A stretch of 21,166 nucleotides of DNA from Candidatus Woesearchaeota archaeon. GTDB taxonomy: Archaea; Nanobdellota; Nanobdellia; Woesearchaeales; JAGWAF01. Position numbers and translations under genes: made by a program. Where the stretch lies: the NCBI GenBank assembly GCA_016932755.1, contig JAFGCE010000014.1:1-21166 (forward strand), read 5' to 3'. The notes below the pieces were generated by a model. The model was given only the letters and a program-made list of their open reading frames with translations. It searched no databases and was not told where the DNA came from. Below are positions 5,348 to 17,100 of the stretch, piece after piece (the stretch's first letter is position 1; each line of letters starts with the position of its first letter).

Positions 5348-5992
5348 ATGGCAAAAGAAGACCTTGAGAAAGTCATGAAAAGCAGGATAAAGCCGATAAT
5401 AGAAGAGGCTATGCAGAAGTTTCTGGGGGCAAGGGTTGTCGAGATTGAGAGCGACATCTCTGACAGGATAGCGAGAAGCCCGCTTGTTGATGTTGAGATT
5501 GACACATCCCTCAGCTTCAGGAAGGCAAAAGACAGCTTCAAACGGCATTACATCTCAAGGCTGCTGCAGACTCACCTGGGAAACATTTCAAAGGTTGCAG
5601 ACCTGATTGGGATTGACAGGAGAAGCATACACAGGCTGATAAAAGAGCTTAAGATTGATGTCGAGGAGATAAGGAAGAACCTGCTCAGCAGGGAATATGC
5701 AAGGGAAGAGGCTGTCAAGGATGTTATTGAGTCAACTCTCGACGAGTACAAACAGGTTGTCAACCCCCAGAGGCTGAAAAAAATGTATGCAGAGGTTCCT
5801 GAAATCTCAAAGGACATTCTGAAAGAGCTTCCGGAGGCGCCAATGACACTGAAGGATGCGTTGGAGGGGTTTGAAAAGATGTTCATAATGAAATCGCTGA
5901 AGGAAAACGGGTTTAATGTCTCAAAAACTGCCAAAAAGATTGGGCTGAGGTATGAAACCCTGCACAGGAAGATGAAGGCTTTGGGGCTTTAA
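5348..5992 (+). CDS. tandem Fis-type helix-turn-helix regulator
   Basis: The 214-residue protein has two Fis-type (HTH_8-like) DNA-binding domains: about 58-102 (THLGNISKVADLIGIDRRSI) and 170-212 (ENGFNVSKTAKKIGLRYETL). In bacteria this domain normally closes sigma-54 activators of the NtrC type. Here there is no AAA+ domain, and archaea lack sigma-54, so it should act as a simple DNA binder. The N-terminal 55 residues and the 105-165 linker are helical and may mediate dimerisation. I start at the ATG at 5348, because a TATA box 28 bases upstream predicts transcription from about 5345; the longer frame from 5231 lies mostly in promoter DNA. It is divergent from the MNT-HEPN operon and probably controls both directions through the sites at 5244-5344. 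Confidence 0.85.
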   Translation: MAKEDLEKVMKSRIKPIIEEAMQKFLGARVVEIESDISDRIARSPLVDVEIDTSLSFRKAKDSFKRHYISRLLQTHLGNISKVADLIGIDRRSIHRLIKELKIDVEEIRKNLLSREYAREEAVKDVIESTLDEYKQVVNPQRLKKMYAEVPEISKDILKELPEAPMTLKDALEGFEKMFIMKSLKENGFNVSKTAKKIGLRYETLHRKMKALGL

Positions 5993-6013
5993 TTGTATTC
6001 TAAAGAAGCGAAA

Positions 6014-6022
6014 GATTTATAT
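6014..6022 (+). promoter_or_regulatory. TATA box of the 272-residue protein gene
   Basis: GATTTATAT is centred about 29 bases before the ATG at 6047. It implies a separate leaderless transcript and rules against the TTG start at 5993. Confidence 0.5.
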
Positions 6023-6046
6023 TGTAAATTAGGAAAATTAGTTTTA

Positions 6047-6865
6047 ATGGCAAAGAAAACAGGGAAGGATTTTTCTATCAAAAAAAGGGAGCATATCATC
6101 CCTCAGGCAAAGGCAGCTGCAAACCTGGAAGACCATGTTGAAAGGATGGATGCCACGCAAAAGCTGATAAAGTCATATCATGACAACGAGCACCAAATAA
6201 TAAAGGAGCACAGGGCTTATGAGCTTGCCCTTCTCAAGCCTTCAAAGCCAGGCTCAAAAGAAGAAACTCCTTACCTCAAGCTTTTCGGTTTGTATGAAAA
6301 AATTGACAAGGAGCATGAAAAAGGCGAGCTTCCTCCAAACAGCATTGAGGACCATCTTAAGCAGTTTGCAAACATAATCATGCCGTCAATGATGAATTTA
6401 GAGCCCAAGGGAGGCAAGCTTACTCCCGACATGGAAACCCATAACATCAACTCGCTTAAGTTTTATCTCAACACGTATGATTCCAAGAACCAGAGGAAGG
6501 TTGGGACAACATATTTACAGATAAAGGATATGATTGCAAAAGGGCATGGGCACCGCGCATCTGCCTTAATGATACAAGTAATAATGGAAGTGAAGAAACA
6601 GCACGAGTTCGAGGACTTCCTTGACACTCTCTTTCCTGCAGGAAAAGGGAAAAAAGGGGACAAGCACTATGATTTCATGCTGAAAGCGTCTGAAAAGATT
6701 GCGAAAACTGTCAATGAAAAATCAAAGCTTGATTATGAGGTTACTCCAGGGCTTATCGGGCATGACCGGAACCAGTTTGTGAGCTTTTACAGGCATTATG
6801 CAAAAGGCGAGTATGACGAAATAAAAAAGATGGCAAAAGACCTTGCGCAGCAAAACACAGAGTGA
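6047..6865 (+). CDS. helical protein of unknown function
   Basis: The 272-residue protein starts MAKKTGKDFSIKKREHII and is rich in Lys, His and Glu. It appears largely alpha-helical and has no signal peptide or membrane segment. I recognise no family. Several His-rich spots (SYHDNEHQIIKEH, KGHGHRAS, GLIGHDRNQFVSFYRHY) could bind metal, but no known arrangement fits. I chose the ATG at 6047 because of the TATA box at 6014-6022; the alternative TTG at 5993 would add 18 residues and lies before the predicted transcript start. The gene follows the Fis-type regulator by 54 bases on the same strand but has its own promoter. It converges on the big surface operon, with 16 bases between the stops. 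A link to the MNT-HEPN module is possible but not shown. Confidence 0.8.
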   Translation: MAKKTGKDFSIKKREHIIPQAKAAANLEDHVERMDATQKLIKSYHDNEHQIIKEHRAYELALLKPSKPGSKEETPYLKLFGLYEKIDKEHEKGELPPNSIEDHLKQFANIIMPSMMNLEPKGGKLTPDMETHNINSLKFYLNTYDSKNQRKVGTTYLQIKDMIAKGHGHRASALMIQVIMEVKKQHEFEDFLDTLFPAGKGKKGDKHYDFMLKASEKIAKTVNEKSKLDYEVTPGLIGHDRNQFVSFYRHYAKGEYDEIKKMAKDLAQQNTE

Positions 6866-6881
6866 TAAACCTGCTGAAAAC

Positions 6882-7694
6882 TTATTCTAAAGCATTTATT
6901 GCATAGAACCTTGTCCATGCTATTGTCGGGAACATTATTATTACTGCAAATGCTCCTGCAGCATAACCCCCGAAATAGAACATCTTGACAAAAACAAGGT
7001 ATTCCCCCAAAATGACAAGAGACATGAATGCATAAACAGGAAGAAGTGTCCTGTATTTGTTTAATGCTGTTGGTATAAGATTCCTGAAAATCTCTTTTGT
7101 GCTGTGCCTGGGTATCATTGCATATGCTGTGTAGGAAAGATAGAACAGTATGAACAGAAGCAGGATGTTAACAACTGTCTTGGCGATGCCGCCAACCTCA
7201 GGGAACAATGACTGGGATGCATAGAAAGCCATCTTCAGCGAAAAGAATGCAAGAATCATGAAAGCAAGCCATCCGACAAATGAGATTACTGCAAACCTTT
7301 GCATGTATTTCCTGAAATCCATCTTTTTTCCGATAAGGTTCTGTGTTATGAACCAGTTCAAGCCGTGGAAAACACTCCAGAATATGAATAAGGATATTGC
7401 AAGCATAAGCACATATTTCCCTATCTGGTTGTAATGCACCATGAACTGCGCCTGGTTTGCTGCAAGAGCTGAAAGCTGGGCTTCTGTCTGCACTCCGGCA
7501 AGGTCCCCAATCTCAGCCCCCATCAGGTCAACAATAGCCTGAACATGAGCAAGCGTCTTTTCCCAGATTTTTGTGTAAACCAGCGCCATGACAACAAAAA
7601 ATGCAATATCCAGAAGCATGATAATAACCGACTGCCTGAAATTACTGAAAAAGGTTTTGCAGGATTTTTTTAGGAGAGGGTAGAAGGTTTTCAT
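6882..7694 (-). CDS. six-helix membrane protein, paralog of the one at 19370-20140
   Basis: The 270-residue protein has about six hydrophobic helices, near 23-45, 93-115, 135-160, 170-195, 215-235 and 240-260, with a longer loop between the first two. I recognise no named family. It resembles the protein at 19370-20140 in length, topology and landmarks: a basic loop after helix 2 (FITQNLIGKKMDFRKYMQRF), a YTAYAMIPR / IAYIAYFKR segment, a NKYRTLLPVYAF / KLHKFLIPYVFA segment, and a W-x-R-x-Y close near the C terminus. It is the last gene of the surface operon, 19 bases after the single-pass protein, without a clear ribosome binding site. It may anchor or help export the surface proteins; that is inference from context. 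Confidence 0.8.
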   Translation of the reverse strand: MKTFYPLLKKSCKTFFSNFRQSVIIMLLDIAFFVVMALVYTKIWEKTLAHVQAIVDLMGAEIGDLAGVQTEAQLSALAANQAQFMVHYNQIGKYVLMLAISLFIFWSVFHGLNWFITQNLIGKKMDFRKYMQRFAVISFVGWLAFMILAFFSLKMAFYASQSLFPEVGGIAKTVVNILLLFILFYLSYTAYAMIPRHSTKEIFRNLIPTALNKYRTLLPVYAFMSLVILGEYLVFVKMFYFGGYAAGAFAVIIMFPTIAWTRFYAINALE

Positions 7695-7713
7695 TGTTTG
7701 ATTTTGTAAATTA

Positions 7714-8130
7714 TCATGTTGCCAGCATGTCTATTGTTAAATTTTCAGGCTCTGCAGGAATTTCTTCTCCTGTCGGCTGTTCCCTGCCTTCAGGGGGGGT
7801 TATATTGATTAAAGGCAATTCTTCTGGAATCTCTCCAGTATATGGTGCAACTTCCTCTTTATTTCCGGGCTTATGGGTTAAGTAAAACATCACTCCATAA
7901 AATACCAGCAGAACAATTACTGCTGCAGCAAGATATTTGTAAATTCGCTTGGAAGGCTTTCCTGTTTTCCCAGCAGAAGCGCCGGCACCTTCTTTTTCTG
8001 CCATTTCCATTGCTTCCTTTATATCATCTTTTGAATAGCCTTTCTCAGCAAGGTATTTTGACAGCTTTCTGGCTGAATATCCTTCTGCTTCCTCGCTTTT
8101 AATCCAGTTCAGTAGCTCTTTTTTTACCAT
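7714..8130 (-). CDS. single-pass membrane protein with N-terminal helical domain
   Basis: The 138-residue protein starts with a small helical domain (about 1-46: LLNWIKSEEAEGYSARKLSK and onward) of a kind often seen at the N terminus of DPANN membrane proteins. It then has a Gly/Ala/Lys linker, one transmembrane helix (about 65-84, YLAAAVIVLLVFYGVMFYL) and an acidic, Pro-rich tail of about 50 residues. The basic residues before the helix suggest the helical domain is cytoplasmic and the Pro/Glu tail is outside. It follows the giant protein by eight bases, so it belongs to the same transcript and may connect the surface complex to the cytoplasm. No catalytic motif is visible. Confidence 0.8.
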   Translation of the reverse strand: MVKKELLNWIKSEEAEGYSARKLSKYLAEKGYSKDDIKEAMEMAEKEGAGASAGKTGKPSKRIYKYLAAAVIVLLVFYGVMFYLTHKPGNKEEVAPYTGEIPEELPLINITPPEGREQPTGEEIPAEPENLTIDMLAT

Positions 8131-8138
8131 TTTCTAAA

Positions 8139-11100
8139 TTAACCTGTGGTTTTCCAGCAGGAAGCAGGGTATGTGTATTCAGCATCATTCTCATTAACAT
8201 TTTCCTTTTTGCCGTTAAAAAGGTAGCATCTGCCATCAGCACCTGAAGGCATGCCTGATGCTTTCTCTGCCTGATTAATCTGACTCAAAATTGATTTTCC
8301 GTAAGGACCATAACCATCAAGGTCTGCTCCTGTGAAATCCGGGTCTATCTCCCATGATCTGGCGATTTGCACCTCTGAAAACCCTTCAACGCTGCTCTTC
8401 AAAAGATAGAAAGGAGAAGCAGTCATGCCCCACACTATCGGGGAGGCTGTTTTCCCATGATATCCGTTTATTGAAAGAGCCATCTGGCTTTTAGCAGATT
8501 TCTCATCAACAGCCATGATTAGATTATAATTATTACTTTCAGCAGTATAATATCTATAGCCGTTTGAACGGCAGATAAAGTCATGGATTTCTATGCTTCC
8601 AAGTTCATTAACATCGAAATGCCAATCCAGTGTTGTTCTTTTGCTGGCTGAAAAAGTAAAAGCATGCTTTTTGTTATCAGATTTCAGTTCAGATGTTACA
8701 TAGTCTTTCTCAGCTGCAACAAACTGCTCATAAAGGGTGGTTGCAGGGTAGCAGGAGTTCTCTTTTGCAGGCAATCCGTAACCAAAATACCATGCATATG
8801 TTGTTGTCATATCAGGATTAACTCCGTCTTCACCCCCGATTTCTAATGTCTGGAATTTTTCCGTGTAAATATAGTACCCCAGCTGTTTCTCAAGCGTGTA
8901 CGGAGCTACAGAAATTGCCCCGCCAACTGCGTTGTGCACCCTGAAAATTATGTCCTGGTCTCCCTCTTTCCGGTTGTGGTCTTTTCCAAGATAGAACCTG
9001 TAGCCGTCATAAGTCTCTCCGAGATAGCTGTCAACAGTAAGCTTCCCCATGTTTTTATACAGCACTGAATAATCAAATTCTGCTGTCTGGAACTGCCCTG
9101 CCCAAGGTTTTATAGTGGATTTAGTGAATCCTTTTTCATCAGGGAATTCTCCATATTTCTCAGTATATCCTGATAATAAAGGCCCGCCTGCATCTTTATA
9201 ATTTGAATCACTTTGGGAAACTTTCTTGGCTTCTGCTTCCCTGAATTTGTACAGCAGGGAGCTTTGGTATGTTATTTCCCCTGTTGACTTGTCAACTATA
9301 GTGCCAAATCTTATAAGATCTTTTGCATAGAAATCCCTGTTCCTGCCGCTTCCTGTAAGCTGATAATCAAATTTTACACCGCTCATTTCCATTCCCTGGA
9401 ATGTCGTGGCGCCTTTCTCAACCATTTGCTGCAAACTCATTATGCTTGTCTGGTCCGGAGCAAAGAATACCTGTTCATCCCCATTTTTAGAATGAACCAT
9501 GAATATAACTCTTTCTCCATTCAAAATTCCTTTGTATAGCCTATATCCGTCTGTTGTCTGCAAAGGTATAAACTCAGTAACCTGTATGCTGTTCAGCTGG
9601 TCAAATGTGAGAGCCTTGTCAATCCATTTCTCAGCATTTTTTCCCTTGTAGCTGACAAACTCAAGTGAGCCTGTAACTTCAAGCCCCTGTGCCGGTGCTT
9701 TAACTTCTTCTACAATTTGGATAGTAAAAAAGTCTTCTGTTTGCTCTCCTTTTTCGTCTGTTGCCTGAATCTTGAATTTTCCTGCACCATAACCTGACGG
9801 CTCAAGAGTGGCTTTCCACTCTCCGCTTGTTTTATCTGCAGGGGGGGTCCATGTGGTTACAATCCCCATACCATCCTCTCTAAATAATTTCACTTCTTTT
9901 ACACCGTCATTATCTCTTGCGTAAACTTTTATTTCAAGATTAGAGCCTTGTTCTATTTCATATAGGGGTATTTTAAGGTCTGTTAGCCTGGCATTCAATC
10001 CCACGCTAACTATCTGCGGCTTTTCTGACTTAAGAATGTTGAACTTAGGGTTCAGGCTGATAAGCCCTCCAATCCTATAGTATATATAGTATTCGCCTGG
10101 GTCTACATCAAGTGTATGCTCGAATAAGTACCCTGCTGTAAGTTCAGGACGAGCAGTGCTCTTGCCGGATGTGCATGGTTTTACAGGGTTTCCTTCTGGT
10201 TCCTTGGAGTAACAAACCTGTACATCATGCTCATTTGGATAATGATACTCATAAGCAATTCTAATCTTGTCTCCCTGGCTGATTTGACCTTCTATTGTTC
10301 TGGCAGCGCTATCATAAACCTTATCATTGACACTAAATGCTAAAAGTTTCGGGCTGTCTATTATTTTGACTTTCTTTTCAACAGGAGGGCTGTATAATCC
10401 ATCCGGATTCTGCAAATCAACTACCTGGAAAGACAGGCTTACAGGCGCGTCAGTGGTTTTTTGGAAGAAAAGCTGGCAGTAGTATTCCACAGGGTCTTGG
10501 CTGTTTTGCCCTGTTGTCAGCGGGTCGTTATAACATTCTATTTTCTTTGAAGCAAGATTTCCGCTAGTTCCAAGCTCATTAACCTTTATTTCAAAGTTTT
10601 TCCCGAAATTGCCTGCCTCAAAGACAAAGAAATAAGGCTTGCGGGAATTTTTCTCAATATAGTACACCCCTTCAATGTCTTTTATGGCATACTTGTTGTC
10701 TGCTAAAAGATTTTTGAAGAAATCCTTTTTAATGTTGCTCGTGTCAACACCTTTCCATTCATAGCTCAAAATCTCCTTTGCCCTTACTTCCTTGAACCTA
10801 AGCACAGGCGAGTCTTTTGTTCCGCCTACTTTTAAGGTTATTTTCTTCTCAGTTCTCAGGTTTGCATTCTGAGGGTCTACAAGCACTACTGTTGCGGTGA
10901 ATGTTTTTCCTGCAGCTGTGTCAGGCACTGTGAATTCTGCAGTGGACTTTTCCTTATTGTTGCTGACCAAAGATTCTGTAATGTACAAATTACTCATGGG
11001 CGGGGGAGGAGGCACAACGCTTAGATTAAGCGTGCCTTTTGGCGATTCTCCGGCAACTGTGATTGTGAACTTGGTTCCAGGATTAAGTGAAATCTCATAA

Positions 11101-14100
11101 TTAGATGCTTTCAGGTCTGTATCCTTTCCTTCAAATGAGATTACTGCTTTTGTTAGAGCAGGACCCTCTGTTAGCGGGCAATGATCAATATCAGCAACGC
11201 ACGTCCCGTCTGAACAGCAAACCTTGTCTTTGGCGCATTCACCGGATTTTCCATCAGCAGTGCAGTTGCAGTTGAATCCCAAAACCTTGTTTTTCTCGCA
11301 TACAGGCAGACCGCACTCCAGCTTATCATAATAGCATGCCTCGCCTGATTTACATGTTACTGTCTGCGTTCCGCCCTTGAAACCGCAGATGCAGTCTGTA
11401 ACAGCTGCTGTTGTATTGTCCTTGCTGCATGCAGGATTTTCCATGCAGTGGTTGTCAACACAGTAATTTTTTCCTGCATTTACAGTATTTGTCGGTCCGC
11501 AGTCATAGTCTGTTGTCTTAGCGCCTCCTTCTGTTTTTGCCGAGGTTCTTGCATCCTGGCTGCACCAGCAGGCTCTTGTCTCTGCAGTTGCGCTTCTCGC
11601 ACTGCATTCTCCTGAAAGAACCTGGCCTGAAGCTGTTTCAAGCTGGTTATTGCATATAACTACAAATTCGGTTGAGATAGGGTTGGGATACCCTGCATAT
11701 TTTTCAGGATTCTCAAAGTCAGGCTCGTACCTGTTTCCAAACTGCCTTGCGGGGTAGATAGTGAATTCTGCCCTCCATTTCCTTGCGCTTGCCTTTGCAT
11801 AGTTGTCATTTTGCGAGCATGCATCCGCAACAACTACGGTCTGTGCTGTTCCTGCTGTGTACACGATTTCAGCATAATCAGCTATAGGCTGCCCGAGAAG
11901 GACAGCCCTCAGCTCTCCGTTCTTGAAATTGATAGTATCACGGGTTTTGCCTTGCCCGGGGTCAATAGGTCCCTGATAGATAAGTTCTTTTGTGGCATAG
12001 AAATTAACATCCAGTTTGGCGAGATTTGCATCGCTTATTACTGTATGCTCTATGCTTTCCGGGATGAATACCTTGTATGTATTCAGTTTTTTGTCAATAA
12101 CCAAAACATAATTCTGATTTTCCTTGTTCACTCCTTCAAATCTCAAGCCGAGACCCCCCTGGCAGAGGGTTTTGCAGTCAGTGACTTTTCCCTGGCAGTT
12201 TCTCACAGTAACTGTGGAATGCTGCGAAGCCATGCAGGGGATTGTGGTTGTTGTAGGCTGTATTTTCTGCATCTCCCTGTTGAATTCCTCATTTAGGTTA
12301 ATCCGCACTGTTGGAGGGACAAAGTTTGTTATTATGCTCTGCCCTCTTGTGTTCAAAGGCTTTGCCTCTGTGCTGTTCCAGAAAACAGCTCCGTTAGGGG
12401 TATATATAGTGCCTGCCAAATATTTTGTATAATCGCAGTTTTCAGTTGTGCATTCGGGGTTTGTCGGCACTGCCTGCTGGAGGTCAATAACAAACTGGAA
12501 CGGGTCTCCAAGCTTGAATGCAGGCTGTCCGAATGGATAGCTTGGCAAAACACTGTTGAACCTTGCCCAGTATTCAGCCTCAAACCCGAGACTGCACCTG
12601 AACACTCCGTGTGCAATGTCAAAGCTGCAGAATGCAGGAGGATTTCCACCAACCTGGTTTATCTCCCTTTCAATGCTTTTTTTCTGGATGTCCCCGTTGT
12701 TGTCTGTCCATGTCCACTCAAGCACTGCTTTGTCATACCTTACCCCTCCTTTTTCAGGAGTTGCCTCAACCTCAAAGAACACTTCTTCGTCAAGTGTCCC
12801 TGTCTTTGAAAGGGTTCCTGTAAGCTTTGGGTCTATAACAATAATCTCCTTCTTTCCAGACCTGCAGTCGCATCTTCCGTTTTCAAATCCGTCAGCAGCA
12901 GAACAGCTGTAACCCTCGCTGCAGACAAGCTTAAGAGTGTAAGTTAAGTCGGCTCCGGGAATCATTCCGACACCGAAATGGTATATCCATGTTGTAAGCC
13001 CTTCGGGGGTTGTCACAGGGTTATAGCTCCTGAACCTTCTCTCTGCAGGATAAATTATCCCGATTGTGTCTGTCACAATTCCTGAGTCGCCTGCGTCAAG
13101 AAGCTCTGATATGTCAATGTCCCATGTTCCTGTGAAAATCCAGAGGCAGATTGCGTGCATGAGTTTCTTCTCAACAAACATTGACTTCCACATTGCAGAC
13201 TCTCCGTATCTTCCTGCAACAGAGTCTGAAACATCTGAGCCTGCTTTTGTAAGAGCTCCTGCAAAATCGCCGAATCCCAAATCAAATCCTGAACGGGACG
13301 GTCCTGAGCTGTATTTTGAAGTGAAGCACTGTATCAGCTCAAACAATAAGTCGCAGATATATGTTGAAAGCACTGCCTGGCACATTCCCGCGCTTCCGTC
13401 GCCTGTTATAAGTATAGTCTGGAAGCAGTTGTTGATTGCTGTCAAAGCCCTCTGCCAGAGCTGGAGATATGCTGTCATGGCTGAAAGGCAGATGCACTGG
13501 AATGCCCTGATGAATCCTCCTGTAGGGTCAACAATATACTGCTTGTCAGGAGAGCCAATCTTGTTCTTGACATCCTCATAAACAGTTTTGCATGCTGCTT
13601 CGCCAGGCTGGACCACAAGCTTGCTCATCTCAGCGCAGAACTCTTTCTCTTTTGAGGTATTGCCGAAATAATTGGTTAAGTCAGACCATTCAGGAGGAGT
13701 GTACATAACAGTGTCCTTCTGGATTGAGAATATATTCTCATCAGTCGCCTTTGTCTGGTTTTCCCTTATTGAAATGTCTGAAGTCGGGAAGCAGAATTTT
13801 ATCTCATAATTGTAAATCTGCTCATCAGAGCCTTCCTTGAAATTAGGCTTGAGGCACACAAACAGCTCGTCATTTTCCTTGTCATAAGAATATGTCTTTT
13901 TGACTGAGTCGCTCAGCTTCCTGTGAGTTGCAACCATGTCAAGCTCCTCTTTTCCTTCAGGGTCGCAGAACCCTACAACTGAGTTGAATGTCCTCTGGCA
14001 CGCCAGGCTGTCCTCTCCTTTCGGGCCTCCCGAGTCAAAAGTAAGCCCCTCAATCTCAGAAGGCTGGTTTGCAATTTCCCCTGCAAGGCAGAGAGACTCC

Positions 14101-17100
14101 CCTATTTCGCTGAACAATGTGTCATCTGCAAACGGAAGCCCGCACGCGCTTCCCCATTCCCTCATGTATTCAACACCGCAGCACTCTGGCTTTGCTGTGT
14201 GCGCTCCTGTGCATATTTCTTTTCCTGTATCTGAATCCTTAAACTCAGTTAACTTGTACTGCCTGTACCATTCATAATATTTCTTGATTGCCTCAAATCC
14301 TGTTGTTACCTGCTTGCTGTTTTCAACAGGTATGCACTTGGTTGGGTTTGCAGGGTCAAATTTGCACCCGCAGCTGCTGCCGTAGTAATATTCGTTGGAT
14401 GTTTTAGGGCCTTTGACCAAAACCGGCTTTTTCTTGCTTGCCTGGTCTTTTATGTATTTCTGGAAAGTAGGAGCGCTTGGGCAGAAAAGCCTGTCGCAGA
14501 ACTGCCTCATTGTCCAGTCAAGCGTTGCTTTCGTGGCAATTGAATCCTGGCAGTTCTTGCAGTTCTGATAGCTTTTGTCGTTTTTGTCGTCTTTATTATA
14601 TTCCAAATCGCAGACACCCATCTCAGCAATCCTTGTGTCATAAGAGCCTCCGGTTGCTGCCTGGGCAACCTTGCTGAGCGCTCCGCCAGCCCCCTCTATT
14701 TTCCTGCACTGGAAGTTTGCATAAACATTGTAAATGAACTGTACAACCCACATTCCTGTGCATGCATAGAACACATATTCCTTTATTGTGCTTATAGGCT
14801 CAAGCATTCCCTCAATAAACTTAAGCGTCTGGTTAATCAGCCCAATGCTGAACTCAAGCAGCTGTTCAGGTATGACGCTTGGCGGAACCCTCTTGTCAAT
14901 TCCGACTTCAAGCTCCCAGCATTTTTTCTGGACTTGAGGCACAACATTCGGCTGTCCAGGGTAGTTCTGCTCCTGAGCAGAGCCTGTCCTTGGCCTTATC
15001 TCCTTGAAGTCTATCTCAAGCATCATTGGAACTTTTATGCATCCTGTAGATGAGACAATGCAGTCTCCTTTCCTGTGGTCGCTTAGCTTCTCCTCTTTTT
15101 CATACATTGTTGCATTCTTGCCAAGGTCATCAAAAAACTTCGGAGGAACCCTTACCTGCAGCTGGACAAGGCATGTCTGCTGAGTTCTTTGGTCGCAGAC
15201 AGGCTCGGATATTGTAACCCAGTCAAGGTCATAGTCCTCCTCTGACTCTTTTGAAAGTGAAGCTATCCTTATTGACGGCTTGCCTGTCAATGTCGCGTTA
15301 TACCCTCCAACATAGGTCAGGTTAATAGGGAAAGAGATTATTTCATTCCCTTCAATCATAAGCCTTGGATTGAGTATTTCAGGAGTCAGCCCTGAAGTGC
15401 CGAAAAGGCTTCCTGCCTCCCCTCCAATATCAATCCTGTACCAGCTTCCAAGACCGCATATAGTATATACTATAGTCTGCTCCACAGGCTGGCTCTGGCT
15501 TCCTGAAAGGTCAACAGCAACAAGCTTTACTTTGTTAAGCCACATAGGCCCTGCTGAGCCTAAGCTAAACCCTTCCCCGAACAATGCAGAAAGCATCGGA
15601 AGATGAACTGATATTTCAGACCTTTGGGATTCTGAAACAGGATTCCCCCTTGAAAGTTCTATATCAGCATCAAAATACCCGTTTGCGTCTGTCCCAACTT
15701 CATCAAACTTCTCGTCATTTACATAAATCTTGACAGTCGCCTTTTCACTGACATTTCCTGAAACAGTGACTGTCTGGACATAGGTTGGGTTGATGTCGTC
15801 AAGATTTGTTGTCAGGAATTCAGGAGGGTTCATGTCATAAACAGTCTGGTTCCTGTAAACAACAGTATGCCCCGCCCTGTCCCTTGCTGTTACAGTTATG
15901 CGGTTCAACCCGTCTTGAAATTCAATAAGGTGCTGGAATGTCCCTCCGTCATGGGTAACCTGGTCAATTTCCTTCTCGCATGTAAGCTCTGCAGGAGTTA
16001 TCTGGAGAGCCTGTGATGCAACCCCCCCTCCTTCAGGAACCTGTATTTTCAGCGTGTCTGAAAGCGCTCCCTCGTTGCAGTTCTTGTCAACAGCAGAAAT
16101 CCTGTATGAATATTCCTTTCCAGGAGCGACTTTTGTGTCCCTGAAATCCTTGCTTCTTGAAGTCCCAATCCTTGTCCATTCAGCATCTTCCTCGTCTGCA
16201 AGCCTGTATACTGCATACTCTTCAAAATCTGTTTCTTTGTTTTCGCTCCATTCAAGCTCAACCATTGTTGATGCCTTGCTTTTTTCCTTCAGTCCTGAAA
16301 CTTTTGCAGGCGCTGTTTCATCAGAAGTCTTTACCTCAAATATCACTGTGCATGGCTCGCTTATATTCACAGTAAGTGTTGCTGAGGCGTCGTTTGTTAT
16401 TGCGGGCACTCCTGTGACAACAAGCACAGGCGGAACAGGGTCAATCTTAATGACGTAGTCCCTTGACGCGTTGTTGCCAACCTGGTCTTCAGCTGTTATT
16501 GTTATGTTGTTTTCCCCTGAAGGAAGCGCGACATTCAGCAAATTGATTTCTCCCTTGGCTCCTGTCTGCTGAGGCTGGAGCCTCCTGACATTTTGCCCGT
16601 TGACATAAAGGTTTACTGTTGCATAAGCCTCTGTTGTGCCGGTTATGTCAATCCTTCCTGAAAGGTGCCATTCCGGAAGCTCAACATTGATTTCAGGAGG
16701 GGTTATGTCTGCCCCGCCGACAAAGAAGTACTGTGTTGAGTTCCTGCAGTTGTTGTGCCTGTCGCATGAAGCCACAACATAGTTGTATTTCTTCCCCTCA
16801 ACTGCAGGGGCTGTTATTATGTGGTCTGAGACAAGCTCAGGATATGAATTTGTGATGTTAAGGGGCTTTCCTTCCTCCCCTAAATATATTATGGATGTTG
16901 CAGGCTCGTCTGTCTGCCATCTTATGGTTGCTGTTGTCGCAGTTATTGAAATCAGCGCGACATTTGATATCGCTGGGGGGACTGTGTCGCCTGCAGGCTG
17001 TGTCAGGAAAGAATAGAACTGGCCGTTGTTGGTGTCAAGCTCGTATTCTCCATCTGATGTGATTGACATAAGCTGGAAATAATACCTTGCGTTTGGAGTC

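Noticed and set aside
5993..6046. TTG start for the 272-residue helical protein
   Set aside because: The TATA box at 6014-6022 lies inside this extension, so the transcript begins after it.
12353..12652. 99-codon minus-strand frame inside the giant gene
   Set aside because: It lies in another frame of the same strand as the intact giant gene and shows no domain or start signal.
14600..14800. Hydrophobic stretch near residues 864-884 of the giant protein as a true membrane anchor
   Set aside because: It contains Cys and is one of several moderate hydrophobic stretches in the exported Cys-rich zone. It may be buried in a fold, so I did not call a transmembrane helix.
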